Of a DNA stretch of 64,000 nt, positions 17,905-26,625 are shown one piece after another. Within the stretch, counting starts at the first letter, position 1. The number at the start of each line of letters is the position of its first letter. The DNA is from an uncultured Campylobacter sp. (GTDB lineage Bacteria; Campylobacterota; Campylobacteria; Campylobacterales; Campylobacteraceae): assembly GCF_938039205.1 (NCBI RefSeq), contig NZ_CALHVM010000048.1, positions 1-64,000 on the forward strand. Reading direction: 5' to 3'. Position numbers and translations under genes: made by a program. Under the pieces are notes generated by a model, which had not been told where the DNA came from, did no database searches, and saw only the letters and a program-made list of their open reading frames with translations.

Positions 17905-18606
17905 TTAAGGCCGCGCTAGAGCGATATTTTTGATCCTAGCCCAAACCGCCAGTTCGCAAAGCGGGATCAAAAGCGCTATCGTAAGCAGCGCGTATGGAGA
18001 TACCAAACTGTTAAGGGACGAAAAATCGATAAACTGAAGCGTTGTGCACATAAAGGCTAAGCCTGAGTAGATGTAGAAAGCACTGCTCTGCGTATCTTTG
18101 CCGAGCAGATAGTACGCAACGCCGAGCATAAGCCAAAAGTAGATAGTAAGAATAGAGTCTATGGTAAGAAATATCGTAAGAGCTGAGCCTTGTATGTTTA
18201 AAAAATTACTTGCGACTGCTCCGATTACAGAATAAGCATTGTCAACAAAAGAGCCTCCAATCTGCGCCACGGCATACTCTACCGCACTAAAACCGACTTG
18301 ACTTACCGAATACAATGCCATAGATAGCCATAAAATCGCTATTAGCGCCGCCGCGATTAGCGCGGAGGAAATTCTCGTAAAAAGCTTGCTTGCAGAGAGT
18401 TTGGAGATTTGTCTAGCAACAAGAAGCTTAAAAATCATCGATGCAAGAAAAGTAAAGCAGATAAAAAACACGGCGGTCAAAAATCCAGCTAGCGAAACGC
18501 GGCTACAAAATTCGCACAAAGCCCAAATAGATATGTAGCCTTCGATGATTAAAATATTAGACGCTATGCCGCGGAATTTTATCTCGGCCAGGGGTTTCTG
18601 ATCTAT
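17905..18606 (-). CDS. Membrane protein of unknown function, non-ATG start
   Basis: A frame with five to six hydrophobic helices (LTAVFFICFTFLASMIF, SALIAAALIAILWLSMALYS, ALLTIALLIPLCELAVW). The first conventional in-frame start is a TTG at 18519 with no ribosome site, inside an uninterrupted plausible coding frame. Extending to an ATA at 18604-18606, which follows AAAGG by 7 nt, gives 233 residues beginning I/M-DQKPLAEIKFRGIASN. I prefer this start with moderate confidence. No function is recognised. Confidence 0.6.
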   Translation of the reverse strand: MDQKPLAEIKFRGIASNILIIEGYISIWALCEFCSRVSLAGFLTAVFFICFTFLASMIFKLLVARQISKLSASKLFTRISSALIAAALIAILWLSMALYSVSQVGFSAVEYAVAQIGGSFVDNAYSVIGAVASNFLNIQGSALTIFLTIDSILTIYFWLMLGVAYYLLGKDTQSSAFYIYSGLAFMCTTLQFIDFSSLNSLVSPYALLTIALLIPLCELAVWARIKNIALARP

Positions 18607-18683
18607 CTTTGCGCCTTTGATTTTTCTTTAAATTTGGTAACGGGTTTTATTTGCCGATCCGCTATAAAAGAGGAGGGCTAAAT

Positions 18684-20567
18684 TTAGCCCTCGATGTAGT
18701 TTTTGAGTTTTCTACCGACTTTCGGGTGTTTTAGTTTTTTGATCGCAGAGCTTTCGATCTGGCGGACGCGCTCGCGGGTTACGTTTAGCTCCTTGCCGAT
18801 CTCTTCTAGCGTGCGGTCGCTCTCGTCATCTAAAAGGCCAAATCTCATCCTAATGACGGCTTTTTCGCGCTCGTTTAGCTGGTCTAGGACTTCGTCTATC
18901 TGCTCTTTTAGGTCGTTTTTTAGGATATGATCCATCGGGCTTAGAGAGCTTCTGTCCTCGACGAAATCTCCAAATTTACCGTCGTCTTCGTTGCCGATAG
19001 GGGCTTCTAGGCTGATAGGCTCTTTGGTTATTTTGATGACCTGTTTTATCTTGTCCGCGCTTAGTCCGACCTCAGCTGCGATTACGTTTATATCCGGCTC
19101 TTTGCCTTCTTCTTGTAGGTATTTTCGGTTGATTTTGTTGATACGGTTTATCGTTTCTATCATGTGGATAGGTATGCGTATCGTACGAGCTTGATCGGCG
19201 ATAGCACGGCTAATAGCCTGACGTATCCACCACGTCGCATAGGTAGAAAATTTATACCCTTTTTTATATTCAAATTTATCGACCGCTTTCATTAGCCCGA
19301 TATTGCCCTCTTGAATCAAGTCTAAAAACGGCAAACCGCGGTTCGTGTAGCGCTTGGCGATGCTCACGACTAGGCGTAAATTTGACTTTGCCATCCTGGC
19401 TTTTGCTTCGTCGGATATCTTTTTGCCGCGTTTGATCTGCTCTAAAATTTCCTTTAAAAGTATCGGATCGAGGTTAAATCCGCTCTTGCTCGCTTCCTTG
19501 GTCGCAAATAGCTTTTTGATCTCCACGTAGGTTGATACCATCGTAGCCTCGGGTACTCGCGCGATGATATCTTCTTTGCTGAGCTTGATGATATCTTTTA
19601 GGATCGACTTGTGATTTTTCTTTAGCTCGTCGCTAAACATAGGTAGCTTATACTCGAGTCTTTTTAGCTCCCTATCAAATTCGTCATCGCTCTTTAGCGC
19701 CGTTTCCATCGACTTTACGATCTCGGTTATGAGCTTGCTAGTAGGCCCTAGATCCATTAGCTTGTCTTTTAAAATTTTCTTTTTAAACGCAAGCGTTATC
19801 TTTGCTAAAAACTCATCCTCAGTCTCTACTTCGTTTTGTTTATTTGCAGTTTTTAGCCACTCTTTTTTGGCCTTTTCGAGCGCTTTAAAACTCTCGATCA
19901 CTTTTTCAGCTCGTTTGTCGTCTTTTTTATTGTGTTTTTTTGGCTTGGCTTCTTTCTCTTCGCCTTCCTCGACATCATCCTCGACTTCTTCGTTTTCTTC
20001 CTCTTCCTCGACCTCTTCGCTGCCTTCCTCACCTTCGTCGTCAAAGCTTCTAAAAAGCTCTTTTACGCGGCGTTCGCGGTTTATAAGCGGCTCTTTGTAG
20101 TCAAGAATAAAATCGATAAGGTATGGTACTGAGCAAAATGCGTCAATGATGATATCTTCGCCAAGCTCGATTTTTTTGCTGATTTCTACTTCTTCTTCTT
20201 TGGTTAGTAGTGCGATTTGACCCATTTCGCGTAGGTACATACGCACGGGGCTATCCGAGCGCGACCACTCGAGCAGATCGGTTTCGCTGGCGAGGTCAAA
20301 TTCTTCCTCTAGATTGTCGTCGGCTAGTTTGGCCAGCTCCTCGCGACGCTTTTTAGCATCTTCGATATTGCGCATTTTAGCGATTTCAGCCGAGGTGATG
20401 AGCTGGACTTTATTTTCTTTCGCCAGCGACTCTATCTTTTTTGCTATCGCTGCGGTCGGCGCTTTGTCTAGGAATTTAACTAGTTTTTCGTAAGTGATAT
20501 AGCCTTTGGCATTTTCTTTGAAAAGCTCTTCTATGAGCGACAATGCCTCTTTTTTTGCGGTACTCAT
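18684..20567 (-). CDS. rpoD: RNA polymerase primary sigma factor (sigma-70)
   Basis: 627 residues from ATG 20567, chosen because GAAGGA precedes it by 7 nt. Region 1.1 is N-terminal, followed by DSPVRMYLREMGQIALLTKEEE (region 1.2), a strongly acidic Glu-rich insert with Lys stretches (about residues 180-240), and conserved regions 2-4: FLDLIQEGNIGLMKAVDKF, YKFSTYATWWIRQAI, and the HTH TLEEIGKELNVTRERVRQIE. It directs housekeeping transcription. A minus-strand -10 box lies just upstream. Confidence 0.98.
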   Translation of the reverse strand: MSTAKKEALSLIEELFKENAKGYITYEKLVKFLDKAPTAAIAKKIESLAKENKVQLITSAEIAKMRNIEDAKKRREELAKLADDNLEEEFDLASETDLLEWSRSDSPVRMYLREMGQIALLTKEEEVEISKKIELGEDIIIDAFCSVPYLIDFILDYKEPLINRERRVKELFRSFDDEGEEGSEEVEEEEENEEVEDDVEEGEEKEAKPKKHNKKDDKRAEKVIESFKALEKAKKEWLKTANKQNEVETEDEFLAKITLAFKKKILKDKLMDLGPTSKLITEIVKSMETALKSDDEFDRELKRLEYKLPMFSDELKKNHKSILKDIIKLSKEDIIARVPEATMVSTYVEIKKLFATKEASKSGFNLDPILLKEILEQIKRGKKISDEAKARMAKSNLRLVVSIAKRYTNRGLPFLDLIQEGNIGLMKAVDKFEYKKGYKFSTYATWWIRQAISRAIADQARTIRIPIHMIETINRINKINRKYLQEEGKEPDINVIAAEVGLSADKIKQVIKITKEPISLEAPIGNEDDGKFGDFVEDRSSLSPMDHILKNDLKEQIDEVLDQLNEREKAVIRMRFGLLDDESDRTLEEIGKELNVTRERVRQIESSAIKKLKHPKVGRKLKNYIEG

Positions 20568-20598
20568 TCGGGATTCCTTCTTTTTGTAGAAAACGAGG

Positions 20599-20604
20599 AT
20601 TATA
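20599..20604 (-). promoter_or_regulatory. -10 box of the rpoD promoter
   Basis: On the minus strand the sequence reads GGGTATAATCC, an extended TATAAT element 31 nt before the rpoD ATG. No -35 box is evident, as is usual for Campylobacter sigma-70 promoters. Confidence 0.65.
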
Positions 20605-20694
20605 CCCAAACTTCTTTAAATATTAATAAAAATACGATTATTCGGGCATTTTTACATAGGCTAAATTTGCTGAAAATTTTATTAAATTTGAGTT

Positions 20695-20708
20695 GGAACG
20701 GAAGTTGC
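20695..20708 (+). promoter_or_regulatory. Sigma-54 promoter of flgF
   Basis: TTGGAAC-GGAA-GTTGCT has the invariant GG and GC separated by exactly 10 nt and closely matches the -24/-12 consensus. It lies about 85 nt before the flagellar rod gene, as expected for RpoN-dependent middle flagellar genes of Campylobacter. Confidence 0.85.
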
Positions 20709-20793
20709 TGATCTAATCAGAAAAATGTGCTCGTCTGAAAGTTGCAAGCAAAGCGTAGCAAAAAAGACGAGTCGCCAAAATAAGGAAAAGTAA

Positions 20794-21606
20794 ATGAACA
20801 ACGGCTACTACCAAGCAACCGGTGCCATGGTGACGCAGTTTAATCGCCTAGACGTCATCGCAAACAATCTAGCGAACATAAACACGATCGGTTTTAAACG
20901 CAACGACGTCGTAGTCGGGGACTTTGAGAGGATTTTTAAAGAGTACCGCGACGAGCTACCGATAGAAAATCACACGAAAGACGCGGCGAAATTTCTAAAC
21001 AGAACTATCGATAGAGTGCCGCAAATTTCGGAACAATACGTGGATTTTAGTCAGGGCGGGCTTAAATTTTCAAACAACGACCTTGACTTTGCGATGAAGC
21101 GAGAGGATCTGTTTTTCCTAGTCGAGGTAAAACCGGGCGATGTGCGCTTAACCAAAAACGGCTCGTTTAATCTCGATGAGGACGGATTTTTGGTAACAAA
21201 AGAGGGCTATAAGGTGCTGCCGAGCGATTATTTTACGAACAATTTTCAAGGCATCCAAATCCCGCAGGGCGAGCGCTTTTCCGCTGATAAAAACGGCAAT
21301 CTCTACTCAAACGAGGAGCCGCTAGCTAGGCTTTATATCGCGCAGCCAAAAGAGATACGAAATCTAACAAAAGAGGGCGATAATCTCTATGTTTTGCCGA
21401 ATTTAAAGGAGCTTGAGGACGTGGGCGGCGAGATAGATGCGGTCGCGTGGAAATACACTCAAATCTCCAACGTAAACGCCGTGACCGAGATGGTCGGACT
21501 CATCGAGACGCAGCGCTTTGTCGAGATGTATCAAAAGGTGATGACGTCGCATATGGACGATCTAAATCAGGAAGCCATAAGCAAGCTTGCTAACACGAAA
21601 GTCTAA
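20794..21606 (+). CDS. flgF: Flagellar basal-body rod protein (FlgF/FlgG2)
   Basis: 270 residues. The N-terminal rod signature (GYYQATGAMVTQFNRLDVIANNLANINTIGFKR split over residues 4-36) and C-terminal helix (TEMVGLIETQRFVEMYQKVM) are those of FlgF/FlgG proteins. It forms the proximal rod of the flagellum, exported by the flagellar type III apparatus. It is followed 570 nt later by flgG, each with its own sigma-54 promoter. Confidence 0.93.
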   Translation: MNNGYYQATGAMVTQFNRLDVIANNLANINTIGFKRNDVVVGDFERIFKEYRDELPIENHTKDAAKFLNRTIDRVPQISEQYVDFSQGGLKFSNNDLDFAMKREDLFFLVEVKPGDVRLTKNGSFNLDEDGFLVTKEGYKVLPSDYFTNNFQGIQIPQGERFSADKNGNLYSNEEPLARLYIAQPKEIRNLTKEGDNLYVLPNLKELEDVGGEIDAVAWKYTQISNVNAVTEMVGLIETQRFVEMYQKVMTSHMDDLNQEAISKLANTKV

Positions 21607-21641
21607 ATTTAGCGTTATCTCTTTGACGTATTTGCGAGAGA

Positions 21642-21740
21642 TTTAATTTTTACTCGCAGCGACAGGCTACGTGCCTAGTCTTGTTAGTAAAAATTTGCAC
21701 AACTCGCAAATCCGTTCAAAGATATTTCCGCTAAGGTTTT
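21642..21740. repeat. Intergenic structured repeat, copy A
   Basis: Shares about 95 nt with copy B at 25385-25480, including TTTAATTTTT, (G/C)CTAGTCT, AAAAATT, TGCACAAC and GATAT-TCCGC blocks. It folds as a nested hairpin: outer arms AATTTTTACT (21645-21654) and AGTAAAAATT (21686-21695), inner arms AGGC (21664-21667) and GCCT (21673-21676). Located 36 nt after flgF. No protein reading is conserved between copies. Confidence 0.7.
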
Positions 21741-21979
21741 TAAATTTTAATAAACATAAATCGCTATGGATTAAGACCCCTGCCGCTAATATAAATTCAA
21801 AATACTTCTGCCAAAATATTTTCAGTTTTTCCCAAATTTGCAAATTTGGAACGCCTTTTGCTAAACAGTTAAGAAATGCGAGAAATCGTTTCAAATTTGT
21901 AAAATTTAGACGCTTGTTTAACATAAAGACGGACGACGACGGTTTTACGTAAAAGCGTAAAATTTAAGACTGCAAATTT

Positions 21980-21993
21980 GGAATATATTTTGC
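21980..21993 (+). promoter_or_regulatory. Sigma-54 promoter of flgG
   Basis: TTGGAAT-ATATT-TTGCA with GG and GC exactly 10 nt apart. It predicts a transcript starting near 22005, giving flgG an unusually long leader of about 170 nt. The leader contains an open 54-codon frame, but its ATG (21995) lies upstream of the predicted start. Confidence 0.75.
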
Positions 21994-22176
21994 AATGGTA
22001 AAAGGCGATGAGCTGCTTATTAGATACATAAAGATAAGCGGCAGTAGCTTGAGATGGAGACTAGGCGGTTTTTTGCGAGGCGAGGGCGCGTATATGCGAT
22101 ACGTAACCGAAGCCGAGGAAAAAACCAACGAAGTATACGCTCAAGATACAACGCGCTAAGAAAGGAAAACACGAAA

Positions 22177-22965
22177 ATGATGAGGTCTATTTATTCCGCC
22201 GCCACCGGCATGATCGCCCAGCAAACCCAGATCGACGTTACGTCGCACAACATCGCAAACGTAAACACTATCGGCTACAAGAAAAACCGCGCCGAGTTTG
22301 CCGATCTGATGTATCAGGTAATGGAGTATGCCGGCACTGCAACCAGCGCCACGACGAAAAGCCCAACGGGTATCGAGGTGGGTCTGGGCGCGCGTCCGAC
22401 GGCGATAACGAAGATATTTTCGCAAGGCTATTTTAAAGAAACGAGTAACAACCTCGATATGGTTATAGCTGGCAACGGCTTTTTTCAGGTGCAGCTTCCA
22501 GACGGTACGACGGCGTATACTAGAAACGGCGCCTTTAAGCTAGATAGCGAGGGCACGATCGTAAACTCCGACGGCTACGTGCTTCAGCCGCAGATGACTA
22601 TCCCTGCCGATGCCACGCAGGTTTCGGTGGGCACTGACGGCACCGTCTCAGTGCTCCAGCCTGGCAACACCGAGATGACGCAGGTGGGCCGCATTGAGCT
22701 AGCAAATTTTATCAACCCAGCAGGCTTGCACTCTATGGGCGACAACCTATATCTGCCGACGGGCTCTAGCGGCGAGGTCGTAGTCGGTACGGCCGGTCTT
22801 GACGGTCTGGGTACGATCAGGCAGGGGTTTGTCGAGATGAGTAACGTCCAGCTGGTTGAAGAGATGACCGACCTCATCACGGGTCAGCGTGCGTATGAAG
22901 CCAACTCAAAGGCGATCACGACGAGCGATGATATGCTCTCTATCGTAAATAGCCTAAAGAGATAG
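22177..22965 (+). CDS. flgG: Flagellar distal rod protein FlgG
   Basis: 262 residues from the ATG at 22177 (AAAGGA upstream; a second ATG follows immediately). The sequence MRSIYSAATGMIAQQTQIDV and SHNIANVNTIGYKKNR is the canonical FlgG start; GLGARPTAI and the C-terminal GFVEMSNVQLVEEMTDLITGQRAYE are also family hallmarks. It builds the distal rod. The upstream in-frame extension to 22054 (rich in Arg) is not FlgG-like and was not used. Confidence 0.96.
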   Translation: MMRSIYSAATGMIAQQTQIDVTSHNIANVNTIGYKKNRAEFADLMYQVMEYAGTATSATTKSPTGIEVGLGARPTAITKIFSQGYFKETSNNLDMVIAGNGFFQVQLPDGTTAYTRNGAFKLDSEGTIVNSDGYVLQPQMTIPADATQVSVGTDGTVSVLQPGNTEMTQVGRIELANFINPAGLHSMGDNLYLPTGSSGEVVVGTAGLDGLGTIRQGFVEMSNVQLVEEMTDLITGQRAYEANSKAITTSDDMLSIVNSLKR

Positions 22966-22979
22966 CCTAAAATAGGCTA
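22963..22979 (+). terminator. Short hairpin overlapping the flgG stop
   Basis: TAGCCTA-AAA-TAGGCTA is a perfect 7-bp hairpin that includes the flgG stop codon. It has no T-run, so it may stabilise the 3' end rather than terminate. Confidence 0.5.
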
Positions 22980-22985
22980 AATTTG

Positions 22986-23038
22986 AGCCGCCTAGTCCGA
23001 GATTTGCTTTTCAAATTTGACGGAGCGGGCGGCTTTTT
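22986..23038 (+). terminator. Rho-independent terminator after flgG
   Basis: AGCCGCC (22986-22992) pairs with GGCGGCT (23028-23034), extended by CCG/CGG inside, and is followed by a T-run. Confidence 0.75.
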
Positions 23039-23051
23039 AAATTTAATTAAT

Positions 23052-23092
23052 CAAAACGGCTGAATTTGAGTTAAATTTTAGCCGTTTTGTAA
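23052..23092. terminator. Bidirectional hairpin
   Basis: CAAAACGGCT (23052-23061) and AGCCGTTTTG (23080-23089) form a perfect 10-bp stem with A/T-rich flanks on both sides. It lies in a 379-nt gene-free stretch (22966-23344) between flgG and azlC; nothing else was recognised there. Confidence 0.6.
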
Positions 23093-23344
23093 CGGTTCTT
23101 GCTTGCAGTCATTGTTTATTTTATGATTTTTGGTTTGTCAATCGAGTATTTAAATCTAAGCTAAACATCAAGTGCGGACGGGTTAAATTTGTTTACCGCA
23201 GCATCGGCTTAAATTTGATTATTTGGCGATTATGCTAAAAATCTGCTTATTACCAGCCCGCCGCCAAATTTCGCTCAAATTCCCAGCCTTTATCCAAATT
23301 TTTTAAAATTTTAGCTATCATCGCGCTTTTATTAAGGAAAATTT

Positions 23345-24007
23345 TTGCATTTCAGTTACGTTTTTAAGCTTAGCGTTCCGATATTTATGGGCTATTTTCC
23401 CCTCGGCGTCGCCTTTGGGATATTGGCTAAAAGCATGGGCGTTAGCGCATTTATCGCCATCGCTCTTAGCACGCTAGCATACGGTGGCGCGGCGCAGTTT
23501 ATGATGCTCTCGCTTTTTAGTGCGGGCACGGGGCTTTTAGAGGTTTTTATCGTGAGCTACCTCGTAAATTTACGCCATACTTTTTACGGACTCGCGCTTT
23601 TAAAAGAGTACAAAGATCTCAAATTTCGCCTTTTTAATATCGCGACTCTCACGGACGAAACTTTTGCGATATTTAAGGCGCTCAAGATCACGGACGCGAC
23701 GGAGCGTAGCTATGTTTTTACTCGGCTAAATTTGCTCTCGTGGCTCTACTGGGCGACGGGTACGGCGGTCGGATGTTTAGCCAGCGAGCTTATTAGGGTC
23801 GATACGAGCGGGCTTGAGTTTAGCTTAACCGCGCTTTTTATCGTGATCGTGATGGAGATGTTTAAAAATGATAAAAATTATAAAGTGCTGGGCGCGGCGT
23901 GCTTTTTCGGAGTCGCCGGCGTAGCGCTCATGCCTGCTAAAGCGATGCTGGTAGGCTCGATGGCGCTTTGCTTTATTTTTATTTTAGTTTTTAAGGATAA
24001 GCTTTGA
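23345..24007 (+). CDS. azlC: Branched-chain amino acid exporter, large subunit (AzlC family)
   Basis: 220 residues beginning at a TTG 10 nt after AAGGA. The family signature is clear: FPLGVAFGILAKSMGVS, YGGAAQFMMLSLFSAGT and VNLRHTFYGLALLKEYK, with about five transmembrane helices. With the small partner encoded next it forms an AzlCD (YgaZH-like) exporter of branched-chain amino acids. The two genes overlap by 4 nt (the azlD start at 24004 lies within the azlC stop region). Confidence 0.92.
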   Translation: MHFSYVFKLSVPIFMGYFPLGVAFGILAKSMGVSAFIAIALSTLAYGGAAQFMMLSLFSAGTGLLEVFIVSYLVNLRHTFYGLALLKEYKDLKFRLFNIATLTDETFAIFKALKITDATERSYVFTRLNLLSWLYWATGTAVGCLASELIRVDTSGLEFSLTALFIVIVMEMFKNDKNYKVLGAACFFGVAGVALMPAKAMLVGSMALCFIFILVFKDKL

Positions 24008-24342
24008 TAAGCGTGAGTTCTAGCGAGTGGGCGATATTTACGGCCGTTTTGTTAAGCGCGTTTGCGACCTTTTTGACGCGCGCCGCGCCGTTTTACGTCA
24101 TCAAAAACTATAAGCCGCGTCCGTGGCTAACGGCCGTGGAGCGACACATGGGTTTGATGATAATGGTTATCTTGGTGTGCTACGGACTAAGAGACGTCAA
24201 ATTTGACGTTTATCCGTACGGACTAAACGAAGCAGCAGCCGTTTTTACCGCGGTTTTGATTCATCTAAAATTTAAAAATACCCTGCTTAGCATCGCGGCT
24301 TCGACGGGTATTTATATGGCGCTAATCAGGCTTACGGCTTAA
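24004..24342 (+). CDS. azlD: Branched-chain amino acid exporter, small subunit (AzlD family)
   Basis: 112 residues with three to four membrane helices, starting at a TTG overlapping azlC (24004-24006). The conserved ALATFLTRAAPF-type motif appears as FATFLTRAAPFYV, and VERHMGLMIMVILVCYGLRD is typical of AzlD/YgaH. Partner of AzlC. Confidence 0.9.
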   Translation: MISVSSSEWAIFTAVLLSAFATFLTRAAPFYVIKNYKPRPWLTAVERHMGLMIMVILVCYGLRDVKFDVYPYGLNEAAAVFTAVLIHLKFKNTLLSIAASTGIYMALIRLTA

Positions 24343-24353
24343 ACGGAGGTTTT

Positions 24354-25340
24354 ATGAAAAGAGTTACTATACTAGCAGTGGGCGGCACGGTAGCAGGAAG
24401 CGGCCCCGGATCGCTTGATGCGAGCTATACCTCAGGAACCGTTACGGTCGATAAACTGATCGCTGCGGTGCCTGAAATCAACAAGATAGCGACCATCAAA
24501 GGCGAGCAGATCTCAAACATCGGCTCGCAGGAGATGAACAACGAAGTTTGGCTAAAGCTAGCAAACAGAGTAAACGAGCTGCTAACTAGCGGCGAGGCCG
24601 ACGGCGTCGTCATCACGCACGGAACCGACACGATGGAGGAGACGGCGTATTTTTTAAATTTAGTCGTCAAAAGCGATAAGCCGATCGTGTTTACGGGCGC
24701 GATGAGAAACAGCGGCTCGCTAAGCGCGGACGGCCCGCTCAATATCTTTAACGCCGTAAACGTAGCTATGAGTAAAGAAGCAGTAGGTAAGGGCGTAATG
24801 GTCGTGATGAACGACGAGATCCACGCAGCTCGCGAGGTGACCAAAACAAACACGACTGCGGTCGATACATTTAAATCTCCAAATAGCGGCAAGATCGGCA
24901 CCGTGTTTTACGGCAACGTCAAATTTTACATGAATCCTACGCGCAAACACACCGCAAATTCGGCATTTGACATCACGAAGATCAAAGAGCTGCCAAGAGT
25001 CGATATTATCTATAGCCACTCAAACGACAACCCGGACTTTGTAAATTTAGCCGTCAAAAACGGAGCCAAAGGCATCATAAATGCCGGCATGGGTAACGGA
25101 AATCCATTCCCAAGCGCGCTTGAGGCTCTAGGCGAAGCAGTCAAGGTCGGCGTGGTAGTCGTGCGCGACTCCCGCGTAGGTAGCGGTGAGACCACGCTAA
25201 ACGGCGAGGTGGACGACGGTAAATACGGCTTTTTAGCCAGCGACAACCTAAACGCGCAAAAAGCTAGAGTGCTCTTGATGCTTGCGCTTACGCAAACAAC
25301 CGATAAGGCAAAGATCCAGGAGTTTTTCCTAACTCACTAA
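24354..25340 (+). CDS. ansA: L-asparaginase, type II fold
   Basis: 328 residues preceded by an AACGGAGG site. The first catalytic Thr is in AVGGTVAGS (about residue 12), and the second triad is in HGTDTMEETA (Thr and Asp); GAMRNSGSLSADGP and the C-terminal VVRDSRVGSG are family motifs. It hydrolyses asparagine to aspartate and ammonia; Campylobacters use Asn/Asp as carbon sources. I see no signal peptide, so a cytoplasmic form is likely, in contrast to exported type II enzymes in some relatives. Confidence 0.93.
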   Translation: MKRVTILAVGGTVAGSGPGSLDASYTSGTVTVDKLIAAVPEINKIATIKGEQISNIGSQEMNNEVWLKLANRVNELLTSGEADGVVITHGTDTMEETAYFLNLVVKSDKPIVFTGAMRNSGSLSADGPLNIFNAVNVAMSKEAVGKGVMVVMNDEIHAAREVTKTNTTAVDTFKSPNSGKIGTVFYGNVKFYMNPTRKHTANSAFDITKIKELPRVDIIYSHSNDNPDFVNLAVKNGAKGIINAGMGNGNPFPSALEALGEAVKVGVVVVRDSRVGSGETTLNGEVDDGKYGFLASDNLNAQKARVLLMLALTQTTDKAKIQEFFLTH

Positions 25341-25384
25341 AATTTGAGTTTGAGCGGATACCTCGTGAGCGCTTTTAAATGAGC

Positions 25385-25480
25385 TTTAATTTTTCTCAAC
25401 CTGTAGCCTACACGGCTAGTCTCAATCGAAAAATTATGCACAACATTTAAAATCATCTCACGATATATCCGCCTTGTTTT
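25385..25480. repeat. Intergenic structured repeat, copy B
   Basis: Second copy of the element at 21642-21740. The outer arms are AATTTTTC (25388-25395) and GAAAAATT (25428-25435); the inner arms AGCC (25405-25408) and GGCT (25414-25417) differ from copy A by a compensatory C-G to G-C swap, which supports a real RNA or DNA hairpin. Located 45 nt after ansA within a 437-nt gene-free stretch (25341-25777). Confidence 0.7.
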
Positions 25481-25745
25481 TATATCGAGGCAAATTTGTT
25501 CAAAGCGTACAATTCGCCCTCTTATTCGCAAAGCAAAGCTCATACTACCTAGCTTTTTTTGCTTTGTTTTTTATTACGGCGGAGTTGCTAAATTTGCGGT
25601 CCGCTGTCTCTTTTATAAATTTCCTTTTTTGGTGGCTTTTACTGCGATGAATTTATCTTAAATTTGCGTTTAAATTTACCGCGCTAAACGGCGGAAACAT
25701 GGTTAAAAGCGCGATTTGCAAGCGTAAATTTTAGCTTTCGTTGGG

Positions 25746-25751
25746 TATAAT
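25746..25751 (+). promoter_or_regulatory. -10 box upstream of the DUF1877 gene
   Basis: TTGGGTATAAT is an extended -10 element 26 nt before the start codon; no -35 box is evident. Confidence 0.6.
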
Positions 25752-25777
25752 CGATTATTTTAATTTAAGGAGCAAAA

Positions 25778-26275
25778 ATGGGAATGAGCGCGCACTACTA
25801 TGCCTATGCGCAAAACGATATAGAGGCGATCAAAAACGGCGGCAGTGACGATGTCGAGGCGCTGGACGAATACGACCTGGATAAAATGTGGGACGCGATG
25901 CATAAAGCGCTAACGGACAAAAATATGTTTGAGGCGATGAGCGCGGGCGAGATTTTCGCGACGCCAAATCCGCTTAGCTGGGCGATTTTCGGACGCGGCA
26001 TGGCTGGCGAGGAGGGAGGCGAGGCGATATCTTATATCGACGATGATGATGTGAAAGCCGTAGCTAAAGCGATGCAGAGCACCGATATAGGCGCGCTTTT
26101 GGCAAACGTAAATTTTATAGATTTTGGCAAGGCGGGCACCTATCCCGAGATATGGGAGTACGAGAGTGAATTTGAAGATATCAAAGCCGAGCTAAAAGAA
26201 CGTTTTAACGGGCTTTTGAGCTTTTATCAAAACGCTGCCGACAAGGGGCTTGGCGTACTGATCGTAATAGCTTAG
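25778..26275 (+). CDS. DUF1877 (YfbM-like) protein
   Basis: 165 residues after AAGGAG. The start MGMSAHYYAY, the helix YDLDKMWDAMHKALT, NPLSWAIFGRG and the C-terminal SFYQNAADKGLGVLIVIA match the DUF1877 family, soluble proteins related in part to E. coli YfbM. The function is unknown; members often occur next to polymorphic toxin or immunity genes, but no toxin gene is seen here. It has its own promoter and stands alone. Confidence 0.85.
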   Translation: MGMSAHYYAYAQNDIEAIKNGGSDDVEALDEYDLDKMWDAMHKALTDKNMFEAMSAGEIFATPNPLSWAIFGRGMAGEEGGEAISYIDDDDVKAVAKAMQSTDIGALLANVNFIDFGKAGTYPEIWEYESEFEDIKAELKERFNGLLSFYQNAADKGLGVLIVIA

Positions 26276-26625
26276 ATTTCTAAATTTTACCGCAAAACCC
26301 GCTAAACGGTCGGCTAGTCTTAGAGCCGTTTTGCGGGGTAAATTTAGCCCGCATAGATAAAGTCAAATTTGTGGGGTTAAATTTGTGCGTTCAAAGATAA
26401 GCTTGCTAAATTTGCTCTCTGCACCTCAAAAAACGCAAGCAAAATGCCGCCGCCAAATCCGCTAAATTTACGCGCCCGCGCATAACAAATCAAGTTTTCG
26501 CCACGATATAAAAACAAAAACGACGACTGAAGTAAATTTTGCTAAATTTTCGCCGTACGCCCGCCGTTTTTTATCTTAAATTTATTAAATTTGATTTACT
26601 ATTTCTTCAAAATTTAAGGCGCTTT
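26276..26625. other. Intergenic region, 350 nt, with imperfect hairpin
   Basis: Contains an imperfect stem around 26292-26336 (CCGC/GCGG and GGCT/AGCC arms) that probably ends the DUF1877 transcript. Short words GGCTAGTCTT (26312-26321) and GTTCAAAGATA (26384-26394 region) are shared with repeat copy A, so it might be a degenerate third copy. No gene seen. Confidence 0.4.

Noticed and set aside
21667..21952. Open frames on both strands after flgF
   Set aside because: They cover the structured repeat and AT-rich spacer; the frame is not preserved in the second repeat copy.
21995..22159. Open 54-codon frame before flgG
   Set aside because: Its ATG lies 2 nt after the sigma-54 GC element, upstream of the predicted transcript start, and there is no ribosome site.
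22054..22176. Arg-rich N-terminal extension of FlgG
   Set aside because: FlgG proteins begin at the MRSIYSAA sequence, and AAAGGA precedes the ATG at 22177.
25337..25543. Minus-strand open frame after ansA
   Set aside because: It covers repeat copy B; no protein similarity to the corresponding frame in copy A, no ribosome site.
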